NCBI GenBank assembly: GCA_913055155.1
Contig: CAJXJR010000010.1
Location: forward strand, 80,128 to 144,127
Reading direction: 5' to 3'
Source of the DNA: an uncultured Erythrobacter sp.
GTDB lineage: Bacteria; Pseudomonadota; Alphaproteobacteria; Sphingomonadales; Sphingomonadaceae
Length of the DNA: 64,000 nucleotides
Each line of letters begins with the position of its first letter. Position 1 is the first letter of the stretch. The notes beneath the pieces are model-generated. The model was not told the origin of the DNA. It made no database searches and saw nothing but the letters and a program-made list of their open reading frames with translations. Positions 1 to 8,263 of this stretch are shown here, piece by piece. Made by a program: the position numbers and the translations under genes.

Positions 1-349
1 CCATCAGGCTGCGGCGCGGGCACTCGCGATCGTACAGGATCGAGGTACGCACCGGGCCTAGCTGGATGCCGCCGCAGGTGTCCTCGGCACCTTCCTTGAT
101 GTCGCCCTCCACCAGCACGCCATACGCAAAATCGGGCTTGCTCCAGCTGTCGTTCACGTCGTAGCGGATGCCCGTCTCTGGATCGTCCACCAGCCAGCAG
201 CCGGTGCGGCGCCCGTGATGGTCGGGATTGCTCTCGTGATAATTGGTATCGCGATAGATCGGGCAGGCCACGAAGCGCACATCCTGCGCCGTGGCCGTGG
301 TGGCAACACACAGCGCCAGCGCGCCGCCCATGATGCGCAGCGCGATCAC
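1..349 (-). CDS. Secreted OmpA-domain-type protein, copy 1 (3' part off window)
   Basis: Only the N-terminal ~116 codons are inside the window. A signal peptide is followed by the same cysteine-rich block as the complete paralogues at 4635, 10363 and 32477: CPIYRDT, then GCWL, a C-G-G and ECPR. The likely start is GTG at 349, which overlaps the TGA of the upstream cytochrome gene (GTGA); an internal ATG at 331 is the alternative. By homology within the window the missing C-terminus should carry an OmpA-like domain. The function of this small family is not known to me. The fixed partnership with the di-haem cytochrome suggests a periplasmic or outer-membrane accessory subunit. Confidence 0.75.
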   Translation of the reverse strand, partial: MIALRIMGGALALCVATTATAQDVRFVACPIYRDTNYHESNPDHHGRRTGCWLVDDPETGIRYDVNDSWSKPDFAYGVLVEGDIKEGAEDTCGGIQLGPVRTSILYDRECPRRSLM

Positions 350-1869
350 AGCGCGGTCAACAGGTTGATCATGTCCTGCCTTTCTTGCGGGGTATACTGG
401 ATGTTGTACCGACGGTCGTAGAAATCGACGAGGCCGGGGATGTCGGCGGCAATGCCGTTGTGGAACAGCGGTTCGCGCGCGGCCATGGCACGCATCTGCT
501 GGGTGGTGATCTTGCCGACGTCGAGGCAGCGCCCCGTGGTGAGCGCATAGCCCGGATCGCTCGTCAGGATCTCGCGCCCATAGTGCGGATGCGGCAATCG
601 GCCGGTGCAGGTGATGCGGAACAGCGGCAGGTGCGGCATCGGATCAGCAAAGGGCTGGTTGCTGGTGCCCAGATCGATCTGCCCCGGCGCCACATCGATG
701 CCGGTACGGCTCATGTTATGGCAGAACTGGCAGGTGTTGCGCGCCGGATTGCCGAAGCCCAGCGGCTGGTTGATGCCCGCGCTGTCGTTCACCAGAAAGG
801 ATCGCGTGCGCCACAGGTGCAGTCCGCGCACCACGGATTCGCGGAAGGCCCGTGTTTCGGGCGGCAGGGCGGCCATTTCCTCCTCGCTCATCTCGGCCCA
901 GGCGTCGAATTCGCTCCAGACCGGGCTGGCGAAAATCCCCAGCAGGCCCGCCTCCGAGCGCTGCAACAGCTCGGCACCGCCCTCGGCTACCTCGTCGAGC
1001 GCGATATCGTCGCCGATGGTCTGCTGCGCGGCATAAACGCGGGATTCGAAATCGGCGATCTGGGCGCGCTCGGCGTCGGTCAGGTCGCGCAGCATTTCCA
1101 GGTGGCTCGCTGCCGCGTCGCGCATCTGCAACGACAGCGACTGCGCACGGCGGTCGGACATCAGGTTGCCCGACATCGGCTCACCCGTTTCCGGGTCCAG
1201 CTCCATCGCGAGCCCCGATTTCGGATCGTAGTCGAAACCGACAGCGAGAATGTACTTCAGGTTCGCGACCGGGCGCGGACGACGGTAGACCGAAACCGTC
1301 GGTTCCTCGGCATCGAGACCATAGGCCCTTCCCGTATTGCACCCCCAGGGATCGCGCACGACCTCTATGGTAAAGTCGGTCTCGATCGGATTGCCTTGAA
1401 GATCGCGCGGTGGCCAGGGACGCTCGATGCGAAACAGCCCGTGATCCAGCAGCAGCGAATGCGATGCCCGCTCGCCCTGCGGCATGGTGGGGCAATTTGA
1501 TCCGTCCCACGCCGCAAACAGCGGATCGGTGCCGCCGGTGGCTTCCCATCGCTCCTGCGCGGTACGGGGAGTCAGGCTCATGGCGTCGTGCGGCTGATGG
1601 CAGGTCACGCACGCGCGGCCGTTGGGACCGATCGGCTCGAAGAAGGCATGGCCTACGGTATCCACCGGGCCGCCTTCCACCAGAACGCGCAGCGCGCCTG
1701 CTGCGTTGGGATAGTCGCGCACCTCGGGAAAGACTTCTCCCGAACCTGCCGTCCACCAGTATTCCTCGTCGACCTGCGCCTGCGCCATGCCGACCGTAAC
1801 CGCCAGCGCTGTCGCCGACGCCAGGGCCGCCAGTCTCGGCAAGCGTAACCGACTCGCTGCCATCTTCAT
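346..1869 (-). CDS. Di-haem cytochrome c peroxidase-like protein, copy 1 (CCP1)
   Basis: The 507-aa predicted secreted protein has a Sec signal peptide (residues ~1-31) and two c-type haem motifs, CVTCH near residue 87 and CQFCH near residue ~380. The C-terminal segment with an M-R-A-M-A-A-R-E-P-L-F-H-N-G pattern resembles the end of bacterial di-haem peroxidases (CCP/MauG group). The ~290-residue spacing between haems is longer than the roughly 150 of classical CCPs, so this is a divergent branch. Extra conserved cysteines (SNCP, GCN, RITC, TGRC) recur in all four copies. The start at ATG 1869 is chosen because GGAGAGG lies 6 nt upstream. It is the first gene of a two-gene unit with the OmpA-type gene. 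Whether it acts as peroxidase, oxygenase or electron conduit is unknown. Confidence 0.82.
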   Translation of the reverse strand: MKMAASRLRLPRLAALASATALAVTVGMAQAQVDEEYWWTAGSGEVFPEVRDYPNAAGALRVLVEGGPVDTVGHAFFEPIGPNGRACVTCHQPHDAMSLTPRTAQERWEATGGTDPLFAAWDGSNCPTMPQGERASHSLLLDHGLFRIERPWPPRDLQGNPIETDFTIEVVRDPWGCNTGRAYGLDAEEPTVSVYRRPRPVANLKYILAVGFDYDPKSGLAMELDPETGEPMSGNLMSDRRAQSLSLQMRDAAASHLEMLRDLTDAERAQIADFESRVYAAQQTIGDDIALDEVAEGGAELLQRSEAGLLGIFASPVWSEFDAWAEMSEEEMAALPPETRAFRESVVRGLHLWRTRSFLVNDSAGINQPLGFGNPARNTCQFCHNMSRTGIDVAPGQIDLGTSNQPFADPMPHLPLFRITCTGRLPHPHYGREILTSDPGYALTTGRCLDVGKITTQQMRAMAAREPLFHNGIAADIPGLVDFYDRRYNIQYTPQERQDMINLLTAL

Positions 1870-1946
1870 AAAGACCTCTCCTTGCGCCGGTAACGGTCCG
1901 CCATGGCTCGGCACGACTGCGTCCCAGGGCCCGCATCACGCAAATG

Positions 1947-1960
1947 TGTATGCGCTTTCA
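1947..1960. promoter_or_regulatory. LacI-type operator (TGNAANCGNTTNCA, 13/14)
   Basis: TGTATGCGCTTTCA matches the LacI-family palindrome with one mismatch. It lies ~78 bp upstream of the CCP1 start, in the 407-bp gap 1870-2276 between CCP1 and TonB receptor 1. I see no gene in that gap. Confidence 0.55.
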
Positions 1961-2180
1961 TAAGCTAACTGTCCGAACCGATTCAAGTCAATGGGCGAGG
2001 CATTGCAGCCAGCACCGCAAGTGCCCGTGCCTGCACCTCGGCATTGAAGTCATGGCCATTCGCACCCGCATTGGCACGCCATCGCCGTGCTGACGCATCG
2101 AGCGAACGGATCGCCCGATGCACCTCAACCGGTGTCCTGCATGGTCACGAGTCGCGCTTTTGCCACAGGCAAAATCTCTA

Positions 2181-2196
2181 CATACGAAAACGTATG
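2181..2196. promoter_or_regulatory. CATACG-N4-CGTATG operator
   Basis: CATACGAAAACGTATG is a perfect inverted repeat; with flanking bases the arms are 7 bp (ACATACG/CGTATGT). It sits directly upstream of a candidate -35 box of TonB receptor 1. Seven similar elements occur elsewhere in the window ahead of catabolic genes. Confidence 0.75.
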
Positions 2197-2202
2197 TTCC
2201 TG

Positions 2203-2231
2203 TTGACATCGCCATCCCCTCCGAGCGATAG
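2203..2231 (+). promoter_or_regulatory. Candidate sigma70 promoter of TonB receptor 1
   Basis: TTGACA (2203-2208) and CGATAG (2226-2231) are separated by 17 bp. The promoter lies between the CATACG palindrome upstream and a LacI-type operator downstream. This suggests one regulator acting near -35 and another over the start region. The -10 match is poor. Confidence 0.4.
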
Positions 2232-2236
2232 CAGCA

Positions 2237-2250
2237 AGCAAGCGGTTTCA
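2237..2250. promoter_or_regulatory. LacI-type operator (13/14) before TonB receptor 1
   Basis: AGCAAGCGGTTTCA matches TGNAANCGNTTNCA except at the first base. It ends 26 nt before the receptor start codon, a position suited to repression. It gives this gene a second, different type of operator. Confidence 0.55.
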
Positions 2251-2276
2251 TAAACGCTATTACCTGGGAGGGATAC

Positions 2277-4466
2277 ATGAAGGATCTGCTGAACACTTGT
2301 GCCTTGATTGCGCTGGCATCCGCCGTCGCAGTCCCCGCTGCTGCGCAGGATGGCGCTGCCTCGTCCAACGACGGCACCATTGTCGTTACCGCGGAACGCC
2401 GCGCGACCGACGTGCAGGACATTCCGATCGCCGTTACCGTGCTGGATGCGGAAAGCCTGCAGGAAACCGGCACCGCCACTCTCGAAGGACTGCAGCAGGT
2501 TGCTCCGTCGCTGTCGATCAACAACAACCTGCGCTCCACCTTCGTGAACATTCGCGGCGTCGGCACCTCGAACTCGAACCCCACCGGTTCTTCCGGCGTG
2601 GCAATCTATCTCGACGGTGTGCTGTTGAAGCAGGACTTCTTCATCACCCAGAGCTTCTTCGACATCGGCAGCGTCGAAGTGCTGCGCGGCCCGCAGGGCA
2701 CGCTGACGGGCCAGAACTCCACGGGCGGTGCAATCTACCTGCGCTCGCCCGCACCTGAATTTGGTGAATTCTCCGGTTCGCTGGAACTCACCGCCGGCAA
2801 CTACGACGCCTATCGCGCCGTCGCCGCGCTCAACCTCGGGCTGTCCGACAATGTCGCGATTCGCATCGCCGGCATGCACGACGAACGGGATTCCTTTACG
2901 ACGAACCTCGGCCCCAGCCCGAGCACGCCCGGCAACGTCAACATGGACAGCGCCCGCATCAACATCGCGCTGCGCTCCAACGACGACGAACTCAATGTGA
3001 ACCTGCGCGGCGAGTACTTCGATTCCTACAACGACAACATCGCCGTGAAGAACCGCTTCGATCCGGTTTCCTCCGATCCCTACGAGATCAGCGAGGACGC
3101 CATCTCGTTCCAGGATCAGCATGGCTACCGCCTGTCGCTGGAAGCGAACTACAACTTTTCCAACGACATGACGTTGCGCGTGATCGGTTCGCTGCAGGAT
3201 GGCAGCACGCGGGAAACCGGCGACGGCGACCGTTCCGACACCGCCAGCCCGATCCCGGCCGGCTTGCCGCCCACCGGCGCGAACCGCGCCCTCTACCCAG
3301 GGCGGTCAGGCATCAACTTCAACGAGAACCGTACTTACCTGGGCGAGGTCAACCTGATCTCCCCCTCTGACAGCGATCTCACCTGGGTTATCGGTGCATT
3401 CTACATGCACGATACGCTGGACACGATCCTCAACACCGATTTCTACAACACCTCATACATCTCGGGACAGTCGCTGTTCGACCTTTCGACGGTGTCGGAA
3501 TCGAAATCGGTGTTCGGCCAGTTCGGCTGGTTCGTCACCGACAATGTCGAGCTGATCGGCGGCCTCCGCCACAGCTGGAACGACCAGGAACTGACCACCG
3601 CGGCCATCGCCGGGTTCACCACCCCGCCGTTCACCGGCGTCAACAACACCAGCTCCACGGCATGGACCGGCAAGGTGGGTATCAACTACTTCGCCAGCGA
3701 CGACGTGATGCTCTACATCACGGGGTCCAAGGGCTTTGCCGCCGGCGGCAACAACCCCGTGGCCGGCCAGCCGGGCTTCGCCCCGGAAGTGAACTACGTG
3801 GTCGAACTGGGTGCAAAGACTACGCTGTGGGATCGCCGCCTGCGCCTGAACTCCGCGGTGTTCTATTCGGATCACCAGAACCTGCAGGCACAGGCCACCA
3901 CCGGCTTCCCGCCGCTGCCCAAGGTCGAAAACACCGGTGCTGCACGCACCTACGGTGTGGAAGTCGAAGCCATGCTTAACGTTGGCGGCTTCAGCGGCAA
4001 CGTGGGCGTGACCTGGCTGGATTCGCAGTACAGCGAGAGCTCGTGCATCGATAACTCGATCCCGGTCGACTTCTCCGATCCCTCCTGCGCCGGCCGGACA
4101 CAACTGGTGCAGGTAGGCTTCCCGCGTCCCTACGCTCCGGACTGGACCGTGAACGCGGGCCTGCAGTACGAATTCCTGCTGTCGGACGAAATGTCGCTGA
4201 CCCCGCGTGTTCAGCTATCGCACAAGTCTTCGCAGACGACGCAGCCGTTCCCGACGCTGATCTATTCGACCCTGCCCGCACGCACGGTGATCGATGCACG
4301 CCTGACCTGGGCGATCAACGACGCGATCTCGATCGACGCATTCGTCAACAACCTGACCGACGAAACCTATATCGCCGCGCAGTTGCAGACGACGACTTCG
4401 GCAGATGGTGGCTATGTCTACGGTGCCCCGCGCACCTATGGCGTGCGCTTCATCGGCGAATTCTGA
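2277..4466 (+). CDS. TonB-dependent outer-membrane receptor 1
   Basis: The 729-aa protein has a signal peptide ending near AAAQD and a TonB-box-like stretch (GTIVVTAERR). A plug domain follows, with the typical IRGVG, YLDGV and VEVLRGPQGTLTGQNSTGGAI features. A long beta-barrel ends in the C-terminal phenylalanine of outer-membrane barrels. It should import a substrate across the outer membrane using TonB energy. ATG 2277 is preceded by GGGAGGGA. It is transcribed alone, divergently from CCP1, behind two types of operator, and is closed by a strong terminator at 4492. The ligand is not identifiable. Co-regulation with P450 and CoA genes suggests uptake of the hydrophobic growth substrate. Confidence 0.92.
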   Translation: MKDLLNTCALIALASAVAVPAAAQDGAASSNDGTIVVTAERRATDVQDIPIAVTVLDAESLQETGTATLEGLQQVAPSLSINNNLRSTFVNIRGVGTSNSNPTGSSGVAIYLDGVLLKQDFFITQSFFDIGSVEVLRGPQGTLTGQNSTGGAIYLRSPAPEFGEFSGSLELTAGNYDAYRAVAALNLGLSDNVAIRIAGMHDERDSFTTNLGPSPSTPGNVNMDSARINIALRSNDDELNVNLRGEYFDSYNDNIAVKNRFDPVSSDPYEISEDAISFQDQHGYRLSLEANYNFSNDMTLRVIGSLQDGSTRETGDGDRSDTASPIPAGLPPTGANRALYPGRSGINFNENRTYLGEVNLISPSDSDLTWVIGAFYMHDTLDTILNTDFYNTSYISGQSLFDLSTVSESKSVFGQFGWFVTDNVELIGGLRHSWNDQELTTAAIAGFTTPPFTGVNNTSSTAWTGKVGINYFASDDVMLYITGSKGFAAGGNNPVAGQPGFAPEVNYVVELGAKTTLWDRRLRLNSAVFYSDHQNLQAQATTGFPPLPKVENTGAARTYGVEVEAMLNVGGFSGNVGVTWLDSQYSESSCIDNSIPVDFSDPSCAGRTQLVQVGFPRPYAPDWTVNAGLQYEFLLSDEMSLTPRVQLSHKSSQTTQPFPTLIYSTLPARTVIDARLTWAINDAISIDAFVNNLTDETYIAAQLQTTTSADGGYVYGAPRTYGVRFIGEF

Positions 4467-4491
4467 TCGCATCCTCCCGATGTGAAGAACG

Positions 4492-4522
4492 AAAGGGTCG
4501 GCCCGGGGGCCGGCCCTTTTTT
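4492..4522 (+). terminator. Rho-independent terminator after TonB receptor 1
   Basis: A GC-rich stem (AAAGGGTCGGCCC pairing with GGGCCGGCCCTTT, one G-U pair) is followed by a run of T, 26 nt after the stop codon. Confidence 0.85.
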
Positions 4523-4634
4523 CCAACCTTCTGAGTTGGCGCGAAGGTGGGCGCCATTGCAACCGGGCAGAGGCGTGCCTTTCGCTTGCCCGGCTTCGTG
4601 CCTGCCACAATCATAAGGGAATGTCTTTACTGGA

Positions 4635-5408
4635 TCAGAATTCCACCTTGATCTCCACCCGGCGCTGCGACTGGCCGGGAATGGTATCGGCATCGGACAG
4701 GTCCATCGGCTGCGACCCCGTTTCCCACCGGGTGACGATCTCCATGCCTGGCAACAGGCGGCTGAGGGTGAGCGCGACGTTTTCGGCCCGGGCCTGCGCG
4801 ATTTCCGGGCTTTCGGCCAATTCGACACCGCTGACGGTGATGGGATCTGTTGCCGCATAGCCGGTTACCACCAGGCGGCGCGGCTGTGCCGCCTCGATCC
4901 AGTAGGCTGCCTGCTGAACGATGAAGTCGCTGTACTGGTAAACCAGAAAATCGCGGTCGAACTCGAAGAATGCATAGAAGGTGCGCTCTTCGAACGGTCC
5001 TTCGGGTGCCTCCGGCCGCCTGGCCAGCGGGGTTATGTACCGCTCGGGGGCGATGAAGAATCGGCCTGGATAGCCTTCTGCCGGGATCATGTGCCGGGTG
5101 CAGTCGATATCCAGCAGTCGCGATGTCCGCACAGGCTCCAGCACCGGCGCACCGCAAGCATCCTCGCCCTCTTCCGACACGCGGCCTTCCACGAAGATCG
5201 CATAGTCCCAGTTGGGCTTGTAGGGCGAATGGCTGACATCCCATTGCTGCCCACTGGCGGCATCGGTGGTGAGCCAGCAGCCCGATTTTCGCCCCTGGTC
5301 CGTATCGCGATAGACCGGGCACGAGACGAAGGAGACGAGTTCACCCGCCTCCTGTGCCTGGGCGGACAGCGGCGCGGTGAAGGCGAGCAGGGTCAGGAGC
5401 TTCTTCAT
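4635..5408 (-). CDS. Secreted OmpA-domain protein, copy 2
   Basis: The 257-aa protein has a signal peptide (~1-19) and a family-specific N-terminal half with CPVYRDTDQGRKSGCWL, a central CGA and a C-T-R-H-M motif. The C-terminal ~120 residues look like an OmpA/peptidoglycan-associated fold (FEFDRDF, RLVVTGYAATD, QARAENVALTL, final RRVEIKVEF). It may anchor to peptidoglycan or the outer membrane. Its start ATG (5408) overlaps the stop of the upstream cytochrome gene by 4 bp (ATGA), so equimolar production with CCP2 is likely. It is the last gene of the operon P450-A/CCP2/OmpA2. The family is not one I can name. Confidence 0.75.
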   Translation of the reverse strand: MKKLLTLLAFTAPLSAQAQEAGELVSFVSCPVYRDTDQGRKSGCWLTTDAASGQQWDVSHSPYKPNWDYAIFVEGRVSEEGEDACGAPVLEPVRTSRLLDIDCTRHMIPAEGYPGRFFIAPERYITPLARRPEAPEGPFEERTFYAFFEFDRDFLVYQYSDFIVQQAAYWIEAAQPRRLVVTGYAATDPITVSGVELAESPEIAQARAENVALTLSRLLPGMEIVTRWETGSQPMDLSDADTIPGQSQRRVEIKVEF

Positions 5409-6952
5409 AGGACACTCATCAGGTTTACCAGGTCCTGCTTTTCCTGCTCGCTATAGCCAATGTTGTAGCGCCGGTCGTAATAGTCGACGACGGCGTGCAG
5501 GTCCTGGGCAGAGCCGTTGGAGAAATAAGGCGCGCGCGCGGCGAGGCCGCGCATCGATTGCAGCGTAATCTTGCCCACGTCCGCGCAGCGGCCCGTGGTC
5601 AGCGCGAAGCCGGGATCGTAGGTGAGGATCTGCCGCCCGTAATAAGGATGCGGATCGTTCAGGCAGGTGATCCGGAACAACGGCAAGTCATCGAAATGGT
5701 CGGCAAAGGGCAGCGTGGTGGTGCCAAGGTCCACCTGTCCGGGCGCCACGTCGTTACCCATGCGGGTCATGTTATGGCACATCTTGCAGGCCACGCGGAA
5801 GGGATTGCCGAAGCCCATCTGCGTCGTCAGCCCGGCAGCGTCGGACACCAGGAAGGTGCGCTCGCGGAAAATGCGGGCGCCGCGCGCCACGGATTCGCGG
5901 AAGGCCACTTCCTCGGGTGTCAGGCGGGCACGGTCTTCCTCGTCGATTTCCTCCCAGGCGGCGAATTCGCCCCAGACCGGAAAACCCAACGCACCAAGCT
6001 CGCCCGGTTCGGAATCGCGCAGCGTGGCAGGGCCACCTGTCGCGCCGCCGTCATCCACCTCGCCGCCTCCGCCACGCTGCTGGGCCACAAAGATGCTCAG
6101 TTCGAAAGCCTCGATGCGGTGGCGATCCTCGTCGCTCATGCGGTCAAGCATGCCGAGGTGCGTCGAACCGGCATCGAACATCTGGTCGCGCAAGGTGCTG
6201 ACCCGGTTGTCTGCCATCAGGTTGCCGCTGAGGTAGACGCCAGTTTCCGGGTCGCGCGGCAAGGCCACGCCCTGCTTGGGATCGAGATCGAAGCCAACCG
6301 CCAGCAGGTATTTCATGTTCCCGATCGGCCGCGGACGGCGATAGACGGAAATCACGCCGGCTTCCGGCCCGTATTCGGCGCCGCTGTTGCAGCCATTGGG
6401 ATCACGAACGACCTCGATGGCGAAATCGGGTTCCACACCGGCACCGTTCCACTGCGCAGGCGGCCACGGTCGTTCGATGCGGATCAGCCCGCGATCGAGT
6501 AGTAGCGAGTGCGAGGCACGTTCGCCCTGAGGCAGCGTGGGGCAGTTCGATCCGTCGTAGGCTGCGAACAGCGGGTCAGCACCGCCGGTGGCATCCCACT
6601 GCGCCCGCACCGATGCGGTCGACAGGCTCATGCCGTCGGCCGGCTGGTGGCAAGTCACACAGGCGCGACCGTTGGGGCCGATGGGTTCGAAGAAGGGATG
6701 CCCATCTGTTTCCAGCGGGCCGCCCACCAGCAGCGTGCGCAGCGTGCCGTGCTCGTTGTCGTAATCCAGCAATTCGGGGAAAGTACGCCCTTCGCCCGGT
6801 GCCCACCAGCGATCGAGCCCGTCGCCTTCTTCCGAAGCAGAGGCATAGGCCGAGGCCAGCAGCACGGCCCCCGCAGCTGCGCCCAGTGCCAGGTTCCCGC
6901 CCAGTGTCCTTTCTCGCATCGTCCTCGCTTTCGTCCTGTTCTGCGCCTGCAT
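5405..6952 (-). CDS. Di-haem cytochrome c peroxidase-like protein, copy 2 (CCP2)
   Basis: The 515-aa protein has a basic N-region plus a hydrophobic signal segment (~21-40). Haem sites are CVTCH (98-102) and CKMCH (389-393), 291 residues apart. Conserved single cysteines lie near 137, 188, 430 and 456. The C-terminal MRGLAARAPYFSNGSA block (~467-482) is typical of the di-haem peroxidase superfamily. The start at 6952 lies 3 nt past the P450-A stop and has AGGGCGAG upstream; an internal ATG at 6919 is possible. The protein is a likely periplasmic redox enzyme in the same transcript as a P450 and an OmpA-type partner. The catalytic role is unknown. Confidence 0.82.
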   Translation of the reverse strand: MQAQNRTKARTMRERTLGGNLALGAAAGAVLLASAYASASEEGDGLDRWWAPGEGRTFPELLDYDNEHGTLRTLLVGGPLETDGHPFFEPIGPNGRACVTCHQPADGMSLSTASVRAQWDATGGADPLFAAYDGSNCPTLPQGERASHSLLLDRGLIRIERPWPPAQWNGAGVEPDFAIEVVRDPNGCNSGAEYGPEAGVISVYRRPRPIGNMKYLLAVGFDLDPKQGVALPRDPETGVYLSGNLMADNRVSTLRDQMFDAGSTHLGMLDRMSDEDRHRIEAFELSIFVAQQRGGGGEVDDGGATGGPATLRDSEPGELGALGFPVWGEFAAWEEIDEEDRARLTPEEVAFRESVARGARIFRERTFLVSDAAGLTTQMGFGNPFRVACKMCHNMTRMGNDVAPGQVDLGTTTLPFADHFDDLPLFRITCLNDPHPYYGRQILTYDPGFALTTGRCADVGKITLQSMRGLAARAPYFSNGSAQDLHAVVDYYDRRYNIGYSEQEKQDLVNLMSVL

Positions 6953-6955
6953 CTG

Positions 6956-8149
6956 CTATCTCGCCCTGACCCTTACCGGCATCGCCACTGGGCCGACTTC
7001 GGGCATGTTGCTCATGCCGATTTCGCCGATGATCTCCACCGACTGCACCTTGTCCACAAAGACACGCAGCGCGTGAGTCAGTTCAAGCCGCGCAACCGGC
7101 ATGCCGACGCAGCGATGCGGTCCCATGCCGAAGGCGAGGTGATCGCTGATGTTCGGTCGGTCGAGCCGGAATTCGTCGGGATCGGGAAACACCGTGTCGT
7201 CACGATTGGCGGCGGCATAGGCAAGGGCAATCGGTTCGCCGGGACGGATCATGCGCCCATGCATCTCGATCTCTGTCCGCGACGTGCGGGCAAAGCCGCG
7301 ATAGGGGGTGTAGAGGCGGAAGAATTCCTCCATCGCAGCCGGAACCAGCCATGGGTCGGCACGCAACAACGCCAGTGTCTCCGGATGGCGGGCGAAATGG
7401 GCGACCACGCTGGCAAACAGGATCGACGGCGCGACAAGGCCCACCACCAGCACCTGTCGCACGCAGCCGGCCAGCAGGTGCTCGGGGAACGGCGTGCCAT
7501 CGGCATCGGTTGACGCGAGCAGCGAACTGGTCGGATCGACCTTGGGATCGCGGGGATTGGCCCGGCGATCGGCCAGCACCTCGCGCGCCAGTTCGGCCAG
7601 TTTCTCTCCGGTCGAAACCACTAGGTCCTTGTCGAAAGCCTCGAAAGCTTTCACGTAATCACGCGCCGCAAGCCAAAGCCGCCCGGTCTGTGGTTCGGTC
7701 AGCCCCATCCATTCGGCGAAGACCAACGCCGGCAGCGGGCTGGAAACCTCCTGCACGAAATCGCCTTCGCCCTTTTCGACGAAGGCGCCGATGAGGCTTT
7801 CGGCATGGCGTTTGATGGCAGGTTCCAGCGCGGCGACGCGCCCGCGGCCCAGCGCCCGCTCCAGCGCCTTGCGATAGGGAGTATGGTCTGGTGGATCGAG
7901 GTGCAGCGGCGGCCTGCGCCCGGTGGTGGAACTACCCGGCACCACGTTGCGAACCGAGGTGATGAAGTTGTCGGGATCCCTCAATACCTCCACGATGTCG
8001 GCGTAGCGGGTCAGCATCCAGAAGCCATCGAAAGCATCGCTGCGGGCAAGCGGGCAGCGCGCACGCAGGTCATGAAAGACCCGGTGTGGACTTTCAAAGG
8101 TTTCCGGCTGTGTCGGATCGTAATCCTGTGCCAATTTCCTCGCCCTCAC
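6956..8149 (-). CDS. Cytochrome P450-like protein A (atypical I-helix)
   Basis: The ~397-aa soluble P450 has the haem-cysteine loop FGMGPHRCVG, the K-helix ExxR (EFFR in EEFFRLYTPYRG) and a substrate-entry region with HLDPPDHTPYRKALERAL. The I-helix motif that normally reads AG-x-(D/E)-T-T reads VGLVAPS. The proton-relay acid and threonine are replaced by valine and alanine, with proline next. Closest relative in the window is P450-C (14125). I set the start at GTG 8149 or TTG 8134, because longer forms would run through the operator at 8170. It is the first gene of the P450/CCP2/OmpA2 operon. It could be a peroxide-using or non-oxygenating P450, or use another proton path. Confidence 0.85.
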   Translation of the reverse strand: MRARKLAQDYDPTQPETFESPHRVFHDLRARCPLARSDAFDGFWMLTRYADIVEVLRDPDNFITSVRNVVPGSSTTGRRPPLHLDPPDHTPYRKALERALGRGRVAALEPAIKRHAESLIGAFVEKGEGDFVQEVSSPLPALVFAEWMGLTEPQTGRLWLAARDYVKAFEAFDKDLVVSTGEKLAELAREVLADRRANPRDPKVDPTSSLLASTDADGTPFPEHLLAGCVRQVLVVGLVAPSILFASVVAHFARHPETLALLRADPWLVPAAMEEFFRLYTPYRGFARTSRTEIEMHGRMIRPGEPIALAYAAANRDDTVFPDPDEFRLDRPNISDHLAFGMGPHRCVGMPVARLELTHALRVFVDKVQSVEIIGEIGMSNMPEVGPVAMPVRVRAR

Positions 8150-8169
8150 ACGGGCTTGCCGTGTTGATA

Positions 8170-8183
8170 TGAAACCGTTTGCA
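8170..8183. promoter_or_regulatory. LacI-type operator (14/14) before P450-A
   Basis: TGAAACCGTTTGCA fits TGNAANCGNTTNCA perfectly and lies 20 bp upstream of the proposed GTG start of P450-A. This argues against the longer reading frame that starts further upstream. Confidence 0.65.
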
Positions 8184-8263
8184 CAGGTTTGCGCCAATGT
8201 GCAAGGCGATCGCGCCATGCACCGGGTATCGGCAGGCTCAGGCGCCCCAGCGCGTGTCCTCGC

